DNA of 64,000 nt from CAYQQU01 sp964419545 (GTDB lineage: Bacteria; Bacteroidota; Bacteroidia; Chitinophagales; Saprospiraceae): NCBI GenBank assembly GCA_964419545.1, contig CAYQQU010000018.1, positions 22,120-86,119 of the forward strand, in the 5' to 3' direction. Each line of letters begins with the position of its first letter. Positions within the stretch are counted from its first letter, which is position 1. The notes below the pieces were generated by a model. It was not told the origin of the DNA and did no database searches. It saw only the letters and a list, made by a program, of their open reading frames with translations. The translations under genes and the position numbers were made by a program. Below, piece by piece: positions 52,022-60,866 of the stretch.

Positions 52022-53486
52022 CGGCGCTTCGGTAAAGCCGGAAATATTGAAAAGGAGCCTGCACCGGCCGGTAGCCAGCCGGTGGATCGGCCTCCCGGCC
52101 GGTGAGTAAAAACGGATGATCCGATACCACCGTATCGACGCTGACAGTGCGGCGCCGTTGAAGATACCCCGCCAGTTCGGGCCGGTAAAGCCGGGGATCG
52201 AGGCCGATGGTCGCCCCCTCCGGCAAAACTTTAGCTAGCCGCTCCAGGTCTTGCCAACGGGCCGCTTCGGCGGGCGGAGAGTACCCCCAATAGCCGATCG
52301 TAAAAAGGAACGTTCCCACCGCCAGACCGATACCGCCGATTTGCAAGGCGCGAAAAGGCCGGCTTTCGGTATCGAGGGTATTCAAAACTTTCGAAACGCC
52401 TTCGGCGATCAGCAAACCCAGCCCCAACGCTACGTAAGGAACGGCAGGCAACAGGTTGTGCAATCCGGTTTTCGGAGAAAAGGTGAGGGTGAAGGCAGCC
52501 AAAGCCCCAAAGCTCAGCATCAGCACGCCCCAACGCAGGAAGCCCGTACCGACATCCCATTTTTTAAGCCCGCGGAAATAGCCCAGCAGCAAACCGCCTG
52601 CCAGGAATGCCGGTAAAAAGGCGATCCCGTACTGCGCCGCCTGCTCCCGGGAAAAAACCATTCCCGAGGCCAACCAACGATGGGCATATTCGGCCATGGC
52701 CGGCCGGGCCGGCGGCTGGAGCAGCAACAGCCCCAGCCCCAGAAGCGGCGCTGCAACCAAAGCCGACAGCCGCGCCAGGACGGCGCCGGGTGAAATTTCC
52801 CGAAAAACAAGCGCGTAGAGAAAGAAGAAAAATAAAGGGAAAAGACCAGCTGCCCCCTGCAGCAGTACCGAAGCCAGCAGTAACAGTCCGGAAAATACGA
52901 TCAGCATCCAGTCGCTGAGACGCAGCCGCGGCGCCGCAGCACGCAACAGGCAGTATACAGCCAGCAAGTTGAAGAGCGAAAGGGTCGCTTCCGGCAGGTT
53001 TTGCGGATAGAAACGGAAAGTCGCTTCGTTGATCAGCCAGAAAGCCGCCGGCAGGAACCAGAGGTTGAGGGTATCGGCCTGTTCCACGGTAGGCCCGGCC
53101 TCGTGGCAGGCGTAGCGCCAGATGAGGACAAGGATCCACCACGACAGTAGAAAAACCAACAGGCTATACAACTGCTCAACCGGAAAATGAGCGCCGAGGA
53201 GTTTAAAAAATAAAGCCTGTAGCCCGAAAAACAAGGGTGGAATATCCTGGAAAACCGGATCCAGAGTAGCTGAAAACCGGGGCGCCCAGAAAGAACCGCG
53301 CCCTTCCGCCAGGTTGCGGGCAATCGCCCCGTACCACAACCCGTCGGCGTACGTATAGAGACGCAGCAGTACCTGACCGATCAGGACCAGAGCCATGGCG
53401 ACGGTCAACAGGTAAAATGGTAGATAGCGCTTGCGTATGGTATGCCAATAATGCCCCATTGCCGGGCTTTTTATCGAGGGGGGCAT
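51963..53486 (-). CDS. Second GT39-like polytopic membrane protein
   Basis: 507 residues with about 11 helices. The loop YADGLWYGAIARNLAEG, then PVFQDIPPLFFGLQALFFKL, matches the Asp-containing first loop of GT39 enzymes. It is less conserved than its neighbour; KPPL is replaced by IPPL. Met 10 (53459) is a possible start. The two convergent genes overlap by 59 bp at their 3' ends, so their transcripts would be antisense. Confidence 0.82.
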   Translation of the reverse strand: MPPSIKSPAMGHYWHTIRKRYLPFYLLTVAMALVLIGQVLLRLYTYADGLWYGAIARNLAEGRGSFWAPRFSATLDPVFQDIPPLFFGLQALFFKLLGAHFPVEQLYSLLVFLLSWWILVLIWRYACHEAGPTVEQADTLNLWFLPAAFWLINEATFRFYPQNLPEATLSLFNLLAVYCLLRAAAPRLRLSDWMLIVFSGLLLLASVLLQGAAGLFPLFFFFLYALVFREISPGAVLARLSALVAAPLLGLGLLLLQPPARPAMAEYAHRWLASGMVFSREQAAQYGIAFLPAFLAGGLLLGYFRGLKKWDVGTGFLRWGVLMLSFGALAAFTLTFSPKTGLHNLLPAVPYVALGLGLLIAEGVSKVLNTLDTESRPFRALQIGGIGLAVGTFLFTIGYWGYSPPAEAARWQDLERLAKVLPEGATIGLDPRLYRPELAGYLQRRRTVSVDTVVSDHPFLLTGREADPPAGYRPVQAPFQYFRLYRSAAKVPEIGSGGKAARSIRNR

Positions 53487-53598
53487 CGATGATTAAGTAA
53501 CCTGAAACAGTTTTTCGTTTTCAAAAGGTGATTCCGGGTTACCAGCGCTTCGCAGCCCAAATCGAGCGCACAAAGTGCTACTGCAAATGTAAAAAATT

Positions 53599-54450
53599 TC
53601 AGCTTCCTTTTTCCGATAACACCCCTTCGCGTACCGCCTCTTCGCTGATGCCGTGCAATTGCACCCTCTTTTCCGGCCGGCGCCGCCGCAGCCGCATATT
53701 CAGGAACTCGACGAACAGGGAGAAGGCGATCGCGAAGTAGAGGTAGCCCTTGGGCACCGCGCCGACTTCCGCGCCGGCAATGGTCAGGTGCGCCAGGTGG
53801 GCGCCTTCCGCGATCAGCATAAAGCCGATCAGGATGAGGAACGCCAGGCCGAGCATCTGTATCGTGGGATGGCGGTTGACGAAGTTGCCCACCGGCGTCG
53901 CAAACAACATCATGATGAGCACCGAAGCCACCACCGCAATGATCATGATCACCAGCGCGCCGGGCACGCCGTTGGTGATGCCCACCGCCGTCAGGATGGA
54001 ATCGAAGGAAAAAACGATATTGATGAGGGTGATCTGAATGATCACCGCCTGAAGCGTCGAAGCCGCTTTTTTTGCGCCGCCGTCATGGCCGCTGCCTTCC
54101 AGCTTATGGTGAATTTCGGTCGTTGCTTTGTACAATAAAAATATGCCGCCGGCGATCAGGATGAGGCTCTGGCCGGAAAAGCCGCCGTGGATCCAGGAAG
54201 CCTCGATCTCAAACCAGGGTTCGTTCATCGCCACCAGGATGGATACGCCGAAAAGGAGGACGATCCGGAAGGCCATCGCCAGGATCAACCCGATATTGGT
54301 GGCCTTCGGCCGGTCGGCTTCCTCCAGCTTGTTGCTGGCGATCGAGATGAAAATGATGTTGTCGATGCCGAGCACGATCTCCAGGAAAGTAAGCGTCAAC
54401 AGACTCATCAACACTTCGGCGCTGGCAAAATTGGGCATGATGAACTCCAT
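53599..54450 (-). CDS. TerC family integral membrane protein
   Basis: 283 residues with about seven helices. TerC features: TFLEIVLGIDNIIFISIASN, ADRPKATNIGLILAMAFRI and INIVFSFDSILTAVGITNG, with the Asp residues of the metal path. Members export Mn or are linked to tellurite resistance. No tellurite-resistance genes are adjacent, so manganese or calcium export is the better guess. Confidence 0.92.
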   Translation of the reverse strand: MEFIMPNFASAEVLMSLLTLTFLEIVLGIDNIIFISIASNKLEEADRPKATNIGLILAMAFRIVLLFGVSILVAMNEPWFEIEASWIHGGFSGQSLILIAGGIFLLYKATTEIHHKLEGSGHDGGAKKAASTLQAVIIQITLINIVFSFDSILTAVGITNGVPGALVIMIIAVVASVLIMMLFATPVGNFVNRHPTIQMLGLAFLILIGFMLIAEGAHLAHLTIAGAEVGAVPKGYLYFAIAFSLFVEFLNMRLRRRRPEKRVQLHGISEEAVREGVLSEKGS

Positions 54451-54523
54451 AAGGCGTGAGGTTGTTTCGCGGCAATTTTACAAAAAAAACAGGGATTGCC
54501 GCCCTCCAACGGTCATTTCCCTA

Positions 54524-54531
54524 TAACTTTG
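54524..54531 (+). promoter_or_regulatory. -7 element TAACTTTG for the DUF6495 operon
   Basis: Exact TAnnTTTG on the plus strand. The nearest TTG is 25 nt upstream, too far for a standard -33 box. The start codon at 54595 would follow a leader of about 55 nt. Confidence 0.4.
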
Positions 54532-54594
54532 ACGATCGGCCCATTTTTTAATCATGAACCCATTGTGCGTTCAATCTTCCACTAAAAATATCGA

Positions 54595-55074
54595 ATGAAA
54601 TTCAGAAAACTGAATAAAGAAGAACTCGAAGAAGTCCGAACCGAATTTATCCGTTTTCTCGTCACCAACGGCATCACCGCCGATGAATGGGAAAAAATGA
54701 AAGACGAAACGCCCGAAAAAGCGGAACGCGTCATCGAGCTGTTCAGTGACCTGGTATTCGAAAAAGTGTTGAAAGACATCGAGTACCTCGAATTCAAAAC
54801 GCCCAACGACATCAAGACCTTTCACTGCACCGAGGATAAGATATACATGCTCGGGCTGCGTGCAAAGGGCGCCGAAGCCCTCGATTTCACCCAAAACCAG
54901 TCGCCCGAACAAATGATGCAGCTCATCCGCCTGTCGGGCGTCCGCCTGCAGCTTTACAGCGGCGAAAAAGCCTACCGCAAAGCACGCGAACTGGAACTCT
55001 TCGAGATGATGGAAAACGGCGCCCGCATCTCGCGCGACGGCGCTCTCTACCAAACCTTAAGCAACCTGAAATGA
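54595..55074 (+). CDS. DUF6495 family protein
   Basis: 159 residues, no signal, charged helical protein starting KFRKLNKEELEEVRTEFIRF, with ITADEWEKMK and HCTEDKIYMLGL. It resembles the Bacteroidota DUF6495 family, whose function is unknown. It overlaps the next gene by 4 bp (ATGA), so expression is probably coupled with a T9SS-exported protein. Confidence 0.78.
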   Translation: MKFRKLNKEELEEVRTEFIRFLVTNGITADEWEKMKDETPEKAERVIELFSDLVFEKVLKDIEYLEFKTPNDIKTFHCTEDKIYMLGLRAKGAEALDFTQNQSPEQMMQLIRLSGVRLQLYSGEKAYRKARELELFEMMENGARISRDGALYQTLSNLK

Positions 55075-56645
55075 TGCACCGGCTTTGCTGTCTTCTGATC
55101 TTCCTGCCGGCCTTCGCGGCGGCCCAAAACCAACTCAACGTCACCCTGGAAGCCCAGGTCAACCGGGGCGATACGCGCTATTCGGGATGCTGGGGCTACC
55201 ACGACGCCGCGCAACGGGAATACGCTCTCCTGGGCGCACGCACCGGCACGGCCGTATACGATCTGGAGGCTGAGCCGGAGCCCGCAGAAGTGGCGTTTAT
55301 CCCCGGCCCCGTTACCCGCTGGCGGGAAATAACGGTGATCGGCGATCACGCCTTTGTGGTGACCGACGTCGAAGGCGCCGGCCACGCCATGCAGGTCATC
55401 GACCTGACCACCCTGCCGGATACCGCTACCCTACTCACTACTTTTGACTCCACCTTTACCAAAGGCCACATCATTCAAAAGCAGTTGCTGAGCCCCGGAG
55501 AGGAGCCCTACGTTTACGTTGCGGGCGCCACCACGACCGACGGCGTCCACATCCTCGACGTCTCCGATCCCGCGCACCCGGCGGAGATAGGCCGCTACGC
55601 CCCGGGCTATTATATCCACGACTGCCACGTACGGGGGAATCATCTCTTCGCAGCAGCGTTTTATCATAGCACCATCGACATTGTCGACATCACCGACAAG
55701 ACCAACCCGGCCCTGGTCACCCAACTGCCGATACCCGGCGGCGCCGTACATAGCGCCACCTCATCGATCGACGGCGATTATTTGTTCATCGCTTCGGAAC
55801 AGGACGGCCTGCCGGGGCGCATCTGGCATATCGGCGATCTGGATAACCCATACGAGGTAGCTACCTACACCGCCAATCCGGCGAGCCTGGTGCACAACCC
55901 CTACGTCAGAGATCATTTTGCTTACGTCGCCCACAATACGGAAGGGTTGCGCGTGGTTGACCTCTCGGACCCCGAAGTTCCGGTAGAAGTGGGCTATTAC
56001 GATACTTACGACGGGCCGAGCGGCGGCTTCAACGGCCTGTGGTCGGCTTGCCCCTATTTCCCCTCCGGCCGCATCATCGGAGGCAACCGCGAAGACGGCC
56101 TCTACGTGTGGCAATTCAACGGACAGCGGGCCGGCCGGTTCTACGGAACGGTAACGGATTCCCTGACGGGCGCCCCACTCTATCAGGCGACGGTCACGCT
56201 GGAAGAACAGGCGGTCGTCCTGACGCCGGACGCCACCTTTAAAGGCGGCGCCCTGCCGGGAAGTTATACGCTGCAGGTGACAGCCCCCGGCTATCTGCCC
56301 AAGACGATCATCCTGGACCTGGCGGCTGCTGATCAATTGCAGCTCGCGGTAGCACTGGCGCCGGAGGTCAGCAACACCGGATCGATCGCCCCGACGGATT
56401 CGGTTGTTCTTGCTCCGAACCCTTTCCGCCGGGAAACCATCCTGCACCTCCCCTACCCCGATCACCCGTTCCGGCAACTCCAATTGTACGACGCCGCCGG
56501 CCGACTGCGCCGCACTATCGAGACCCACCACCGCAAAACACTGACGATCCGGCGGGAAGACCTCCCTCCCGGGCTCTACTTCCTGACCGCCCGCGATCGA
56601 AAAAAAATGCCGATCCGCACCTGGCGACTGATCATTCTCCCTTAG
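55071..56645 (+). CDS. Choice-of-anchor B (LVIVD-repeat) protein with T9SS sorting domain
   Basis: 524 residues; short signal (CCLLIFLPAFAAAQ). The N-terminal two-thirds holds propeller-like LVIVD repeats: HAMQVIDLTTLPDTA, GVHILDVSDPAHPAEIGRY, TIDIVDITDKTNPALV and GLRVVDLSDPEVPVEVGYY. A CarboxypepD_reg-like domain (YGTVTDSLTGAPLYQATVTL) follows, then a T9SS type A tail (VVLAPNPFRRETILHLPYP to TWRLIIL). It is predicted to be on the cell surface or secreted. Confidence 0.9.
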   Translation: MMHRLCCLLIFLPAFAAAQNQLNVTLEAQVNRGDTRYSGCWGYHDAAQREYALLGARTGTAVYDLEAEPEPAEVAFIPGPVTRWREITVIGDHAFVVTDVEGAGHAMQVIDLTTLPDTATLLTTFDSTFTKGHIIQKQLLSPGEEPYVYVAGATTTDGVHILDVSDPAHPAEIGRYAPGYYIHDCHVRGNHLFAAAFYHSTIDIVDITDKTNPALVTQLPIPGGAVHSATSSIDGDYLFIASEQDGLPGRIWHIGDLDNPYEVATYTANPASLVHNPYVRDHFAYVAHNTEGLRVVDLSDPEVPVEVGYYDTYDGPSGGFNGLWSACPYFPSGRIIGGNREDGLYVWQFNGQRAGRFYGTVTDSLTGAPLYQATVTLEEQAVVLTPDATFKGGALPGSYTLQVTAPGYLPKTIILDLAAADQLQLAVALAPEVSNTGSIAPTDSVVLAPNPFRRETILHLPYPDHPFRQLQLYDAAGRLRRTIETHHRKTLTIRREDLPPGLYFLTARDRKKMPIRTWRLIILP

Positions 56646-56662
56646 AAATATTCCTTTATTCT

Positions 56663-57343
56663 CTATTCTTCTTCCAGCAGCTCCGGCCGTCGCTCCTGCG
56701 TACGTCGCAGCGCCTGTTCATATCGCCATTCCTCTATTCTGGCGAAATTGCCGGAGAGGAGCACCTCGGGCACCTGCCAGCCCCGGAACTCGGCCGGGCG
56801 CGTGTATACCGGCGGCGCCAGCAGTTTGTCCTGGAAAGAATCGAAAAGGGCGGAGGTTTCGTCGCCCAGCACCCCCGGCAACAGTCGCCCGATCGCATCG
56901 ACGAGGACGGCCGCGCCCAGTTCCCCGCCCGACAATACGTAGTCGCCGATGGATATCTCCCTGGTAATGAAGTGTTCGCGAATCCTTTCGTCCACGCCTT
57001 TGTAATGGCCGCAAAGGATGATGATATTTTTGAGTAACGACAGGCGGTTCGCCACCCCCTGATCGAGGCGCTCCCCGTCGGGCGTCATGTAGATCACCTC
57101 ATCGTAGGTGCGTTCGCGCTGCAAGTCTTCGATACAGTTGGCCACCGGTTCGACCATCATGACCATGCCTGCGCCGCCGCCGAACTGGTAGTCGTCCAGC
57201 TGCTGATGCCGGCCCAACCCGTAGGCGCGCAGGTCGTGGACGTGCACTTCCAACAGCCCCTTTTGCTGGGCCCGCTTGAGGATGGAATGCTGAAAAGGGC
57301 TGGTCAGCAATTCGGGTAAAACGGAAAGAACATCGATGCGCAT
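56663..57343 (-). CDS. trmD: tRNA (guanine(37)-N1)-methyltransferase
   Basis: 226 residues from Met at 57343, which begins RIDVLSVLPELLTSPFQHSI, the canonical N-terminus. SPOUT knot motifs: DYQFGGGAGMVMMVEP, IILCGHYKGVDER, SIGDYVLSGGELGAAVLVD and the catalytic Asp region. It methylates G37 in tRNAs to stop frameshifting. It is usually with rpsP/rimM/rplS but is alone here. Confidence 0.96.
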   Translation of the reverse strand: MRIDVLSVLPELLTSPFQHSILKRAQQKGLLEVHVHDLRAYGLGRHQQLDDYQFGGGAGMVMMVEPVANCIEDLQRERTYDEVIYMTPDGERLDQGVANRLSLLKNIIILCGHYKGVDERIREHFITREISIGDYVLSGGELGAAVLVDAIGRLLPGVLGDETSALFDSFQDKLLAPPVYTRPAEFRGWQVPEVLLSGNFARIEEWRYEQALRRTQERRPELLEEE

Positions 57344-57407
57344 AGCTGGCCGGTTTTTGATAGTAAGATACGCCAACTGTTAAATAGTCTTAAAGTCGGC
57401 GGCTTCG

Positions 57408-57438
57408 TTTGACTTCAAAAGGCAAAGCTGTAACTTTA
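57408..57438 (+). promoter_or_regulatory. Promoter for the small membrane protein
   Basis: TTTG at 57408-57411, 19 nt, TAACTTTA at 57431-57438 (7 of 8 to TAnnTTTG). The spacing is ideal. It rules out the upstream start at 57409 in favour of the Met at 57478. Confidence 0.55.
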
Positions 57439-57477
57439 AGAGATAAGAAATCGTCTTCAGCAAAAATCATCCGATTT

Positions 57478-57759
57478 ATGCAAACCCGCACACCTAAAAC
57501 CGTATGGGTCGTGTCAGCCCTCAGTCTATGCCTGGGACTAAGCCTGGGACATATTCAACAACTCAACCATCGCCTGGCCGCATTGGAAAAAGAGAAAAAC
57601 GTCAAACTCATCGTCACTTGCAACCGGCCCGGCATTCATCCCCTGGCGATGGACCGGGAAATCGAATTCCTCGAAACCGAAATCCGACAAAAGATGGAAC
57701 GCCTGCGAGCCCGGGTGCTCGAAGAGGTCACCCGCGGGCCGGTGCTGCGGGAAGAATAG
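57478..57759 (+). CDS. Small membrane-anchored coiled-coil protein
   Basis: 93 residues from ATG at 57478: one hydrophobic helix (VWVVSALSLCLGLSLGH), then a charged helix (IQQLNHRLAALEKEKN) and a C-terminal coiled-coil-like EIEFLETEIRQKMERLRARV. No family is recognised. The promoter upstream supports it as a real gene. Confidence 0.6.
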   Translation: MQTRTPKTVWVVSALSLCLGLSLGHIQQLNHRLAALEKEKNVKLIVTCNRPGIHPLAMDREIEFLETEIRQKMERLRARVLEEVTRGPVLREE

Positions 57760-57784
57760 CCCAAAGCGGGCATCCCTCATGAAA

Positions 57785-57857
57785 AAAGCGCCCTTGCCTC
57801 GCCGAATAGAAGCTCGACTCCGCATTCGGTTCCGGCAAGCGCCGGGCGCTTTATTTT
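57785..57857. terminator. Bidirectional terminator
   Basis: AAAGCGCCC (57785-57793) pairs with GGGCGCTTT (57844-57852), with inner stems TTGCC/GGCAA and GCCGAAT/ATTCGGT. T-rich DNA follows on the plus strand and an A-run precedes it, so it can end both the small-protein transcript and the convergent FKBP gene. Confidence 0.8.
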
Positions 57858-57887
57858 TAGCCCGGATTAGGGGCGGAAACTTTGTAT

Positions 57888-58574
57888 TTATTCGATACCG
57901 AGCAGTTCCACTTCGAAGATGAGCGTCTCGTAAGGGCCGATCGGGCCGTTGGTGCCGCGTTCGCCGTAGGCGAGGTTATAGGGAATGAAAAGCTTCCACT
58001 TCGAACCTACCGGCATCAGCTGGAGCGCTTCGACCCAACCCGGGATCACCTGGGTGACGCCGAATGTGATGGGTTCACCCCGTTCGACTGAGCTGTCGAA
58101 GACCGTACCGTCGAGCAGCGTGCCGTGGTAGTGTACCTTCACCTTATCGGATTGGGTGGGCTTCTCGCCTTCGCCGGCGGTGATCACTTCGAACTGCAGG
58201 CCGCTCGGCAGCGCCGTGACGCCCTCGCGTTCGGCATTCTCGGCGAGGAATGCTTTGCCTTTCGCGATTTTATCTTCGTAGGCCTTCGCCCGCTCGGCCT
58301 GCACTTTGGCTTGATTGGCTTCCATGTGGGCCTGCACCACCTGGTTGGCGTCGTTCAAGCTGATCTTCAGGGTTTGATCGGACATAACATCGTTGATGCC
58401 TTGGGAGAACGACTGGGCATCCAGGCCCTCAAAGCCTTGCTGCTTCAGATTCTGGGCCAGCAATACGCCCAAACTATAACTCACGGAATCCATAGTACTG
58501 TCATCGTTTTGCGCCGTAGCGCGGTTGAAAAAAAGCATCGCTAAGGCGATGAGGCAAAAGATCGTTTTTTTCAT
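57888..58574 (-). CDS. FKBP-type peptidyl-prolyl isomerase (FkpA/Mip-like), secreted
   Basis: 228 residues from Met at 58574, which gives a signal peptide (FCLIALAMLFFNRATAQ); the ORF upstream of it is ubiX antisense. An N-terminal dimerisation domain (SVSYSLGVLLAQNLKQQGFE) is joined by a long helix to an FKBP domain with KVKVHYHGTLLDGTVFDSS, FGVTQVIPGWVEALQLMPVG and LIFEVELLGIE. It helps fold periplasmic proteins. ubiX is 8 bp upstream. Confidence 0.95.
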   Translation of the reverse strand: MKKTIFCLIALAMLFFNRATAQNDDSTMDSVSYSLGVLLAQNLKQQGFEGLDAQSFSQGINDVMSDQTLKISLNDANQVVQAHMEANQAKVQAERAKAYEDKIAKGKAFLAENAEREGVTALPSGLQFEVITAGEGEKPTQSDKVKVHYHGTLLDGTVFDSSVERGEPITFGVTQVIPGWVEALQLMPVGSKWKLFIPYNLAYGERGTNGPIGPYETLIFEVELLGIE

Positions 58575-58582
58575 ATTGAAAA

Positions 58583-59173
58583 TCAAAAATTTGTGTTTTC
58601 CGTGGCGCCGTCCGAACCCCAGCGGTACGTTTTCAGATCTAGGCCGGCCAGGTCGAGCACGCGGTCGACAACGGTAGCGGCCAACGCTTCGAAGGTCTGC
58701 GGTTTGCTGTAAAACGAAGGCGTTGCCGGACAAACGATAGCCCCGGCTTCGGTGACGGTCTTCATATTGTTGATATGAATCAGACTGTAAGGCGTATCGC
58801 GCAGCACCAGTATCAAACGACGCCGTTCTTTTAATATTACGTCCGCCGCGCGCGTCGTCAGATCGGTGGAGATGCCGGCGGCAATGCGTCCCAGCAGGCC
58901 CATCGAGCAAGGGCAGACGATCATCGGCCCGTATTGCGCAGAACCGGAGGCAAAGGGAGCCATAAAATCCTTCTTTTCATAAAAATCAAAAGGATAATTT
59001 TTAAAATCGTCGTTCCCAAGCTCATATTGCCAGTTAAACCGGGCGTTGTCGCTCATCACTACGGCTACGGCCCCGAGTTGATCGTGCAGTTCGTTCAGTT
59101 TGTCCAGCAGGACTTTGGCGTAGATCGCGCCGCTGGAACCACCGATCGCCACCACTAATTTCAGCTTCTTCAT
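58583..59173 (-). CDS. ubiX: Flavin prenyltransferase UbiX
   Basis: 196 residues. UbiX features: LVVAIGGSSGAIYAKVLLDK, VVMSDNARFNW, VCPCSMGLLGRIAAGISTDL and RRRLILVLRDTPYSLIHINN. It joins dimethylallyl phosphate to FMN to make prenyl-FMN for the UbiD decarboxylase. No ubiD is in the window. Confidence 0.94.
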   Translation of the reverse strand: MKKLKLVVAIGGSSGAIYAKVLLDKLNELHDQLGAVAVVMSDNARFNWQYELGNDDFKNYPFDFYEKKDFMAPFASGSAQYGPMIVCPCSMGLLGRIAAGISTDLTTRAADVILKERRRLILVLRDTPYSLIHINNMKTVTEAGAIVCPATPSFYSKPQTFEALAATVVDRVLDLAGLDLKTYRWGSDGATENTNF

Positions 59174-59278
59174 GAAAGGTTAAAAATTTCTTAAAGGTCA
59201 GGAAAGCGACGCTCCTGCATGGGAGGCCACGTTATTTTTATTTGGCTGCATTTAGTAACGGTAAAAAAATAGCGTAGC

Positions 59279-59827
59279 ATGAAAAAAGTTGTCACCGGTG
59301 GCGTCCTTCTGCTTTTCGCCGCCTTGTTTTTTGCCTTTTCCGCTTCTGCTCCCCGCGGAGTAGCTCCCGTCGCAACGACCGGGGCCGATATCCATTGGTA
59401 CAGCTGGGAAGAAGCGATGGCCTTAATGGAAAACCAGCCCAAGAAGGTTTTCATCGATGTGTATACCGACTGGTGCGGGTGGTGCAAGCGCATGGACGCC
59501 ACGACGTTCAAGGATCCGGCCGTCGTGAAATACCTCAACGACCATTTCTATCCGGTAAAGTTCGATGCCGAACAAAAAGGCGATATCGAGTACAACGGCT
59601 ACACCCTGCAATACCGGCCGGCGGGCCGGCGCGGCGTGCACGAACTGGCGTATTCCCTGCTCGACGGGCGCCTGGGCTATCCCGCCTACGTTTACCTCAA
59701 CGAAAAGCAGGAACGCATCAAGATCTCACCGGGCTATAAACCGGCCAAAGACCTGCTGCGCGAGTTGAAATACATCAATGACGAGCACTATAAGAACATG
59801 TCGTTCGAGGAGTTTGCGGGCCGGTAA
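59279..59827 (+). CDS. Secreted thioredoxin-fold protein
   Basis: 182 residues; signal peptide GGVLLLFAALFFAFSASA. The thioredoxin-like active site DVYTDWCGWCKRMD carries Cys 66 and Cys 69. The TTFKDPAVVKYLNDHFYPVK segment is typical of the DUF255/thioredoxin_7 group. It is likely a periplasmic disulphide reductase. It ends one base before a convergent gene. Confidence 0.93.
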   Translation: MKKVVTGGVLLLFAALFFAFSASAPRGVAPVATTGADIHWYSWEEAMALMENQPKKVFIDVYTDWCGWCKRMDATTFKDPAVVKYLNDHFYPVKFDAEQKGDIEYNGYTLQYRPAGRRGVHELAYSLLDGRLGYPAYVYLNEKQERIKISPGYKPAKDLLRELKYINDEHYKNMSFEEFAGR

Positions 59828-60517
59828 TCAGTCCAGCTCCCGCGTCATTTCTTCCAGTTCCAGGGTGAGCCGCTCCGCGTCGCTGACGCTATTGGTCTGA
59901 GGCATTTGCAAAGACAGCGTCTCGATGGTGTCCAGGTAGGTTTGGTCGAGCTCCAGGCTGGTTTTTAATTCTTCCAGTTCGGCGAGTTCCTCGTAGTGGT
60001 TTTCCTGCAGTTGCCGCAGTTCTTCTTTTTTTGCTTCAATCTCCTGGGCCAGCCGCTGGTTTTGCAGCAGGTTTTCCAGTTTGCGGATGCAGGCCTCGAA
60101 AAACTTGATCTTCGCCCGGCGCAGTTCGCGCTCCGATTCGAAAGCCTGGATCAACTGACCGGTTTCCCGCTGGTTGCGGGGGCTAAGATCAGAACGGCCG
60201 GCTTTTTCGCGCAGTTCGGCCAGCGAGCGATTGATCTTTTTCTGCTCCGCCCGGTTGTTTTCCAGCTCCTCCCGGCATTGTTCCAGGCGCTCCTCGATGA
60301 TGCCTTCGCTCGTACTGCGGTAGGCCCTTTCTTCGCGCCGCCGGCGCCAGTACCGGACCAGGCTGTAAATGCCGAAGCCGAGCCCGGCGATGAGGAGCAC
60401 CGACAAAGTGACGAAAAGAAAACGCGAAAAGATCGGCAGCCTTATTAACACGAAAGCGATGAGCACGCCGATCAAAAGATACAGGATAATCTTTCCGCCT
60501 TGGTTTCTATCACTCAT
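59828..60517 (-). CDS. Membrane-anchored coiled-coil protein
   Basis: 229 residues: two adjacent hydrophobic helices (YLLIGVLIAFVLIRL and FLFVTLSVLLIAGLGFGIYS), then about 160 residues of charged, Glu/Gln/Leu-rich heptad sequence (EQCREELENNRAEQKKINRS). No enzymatic motif. It could be a cytoplasmic scaffold fixed to the inner membrane; the function is unknown. Confidence 0.78.
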   Translation of the reverse strand: MSDRNQGGKIILYLLIGVLIAFVLIRLPIFSRFLFVTLSVLLIAGLGFGIYSLVRYWRRRREERAYRSTSEGIIEERLEQCREELENNRAEQKKINRSLAELREKAGRSDLSPRNQRETGQLIQAFESERELRRAKIKFFEACIRKLENLLQNQRLAQEIEAKKEELRQLQENHYEELAELEELKTSLELDQTYLDTIETLSLQMPQTNSVSDAERLTLELEEMTRELD

Positions 60518-60809
60518 TTTGAGTACGGATCACTGTTTACTAATAATACAAATTAAACGGGGAAAGGACGCTTCTTAGCCGCGCTTTCTTCTTATTTTCC
60601 GCCCCTGCCGGTGATTATTACAGGTCCGGCGAAAGATAACCACATTTTTCTTACCAGGATTTGAACCCTTTCAGGAATTTCTTGTTAGATATCCGTTTTT
60701 AGAAATGCTAATGTTTTTTGTTTGTTTATAGTTTATGGTGGTGCTCCCTTGGGAGTACCCTTTTTTTTAGGTGGACGCACCAGGATGGCTCGTATTTCCT
60801 CCTCCTTTC

Positions 60810-60841
60810 TTGACCAACCAGCAGCAGCTTTTGTACCTTTG
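60810..60841 (+). promoter_or_regulatory. Promoter of the GT2 gene
   Basis: TTG at 60810-60812, 21 nt, then TACCTTTG at 60834-60841, an exact -7 element. The expected start is near 60848, leaving a 19-nt leader before the ATG at 60867. It excludes the longer ORF start at 60771. Confidence 0.7.
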
Positions 60842-60866
60842 CGTTTTCCCAACGCATCAAACAGCT

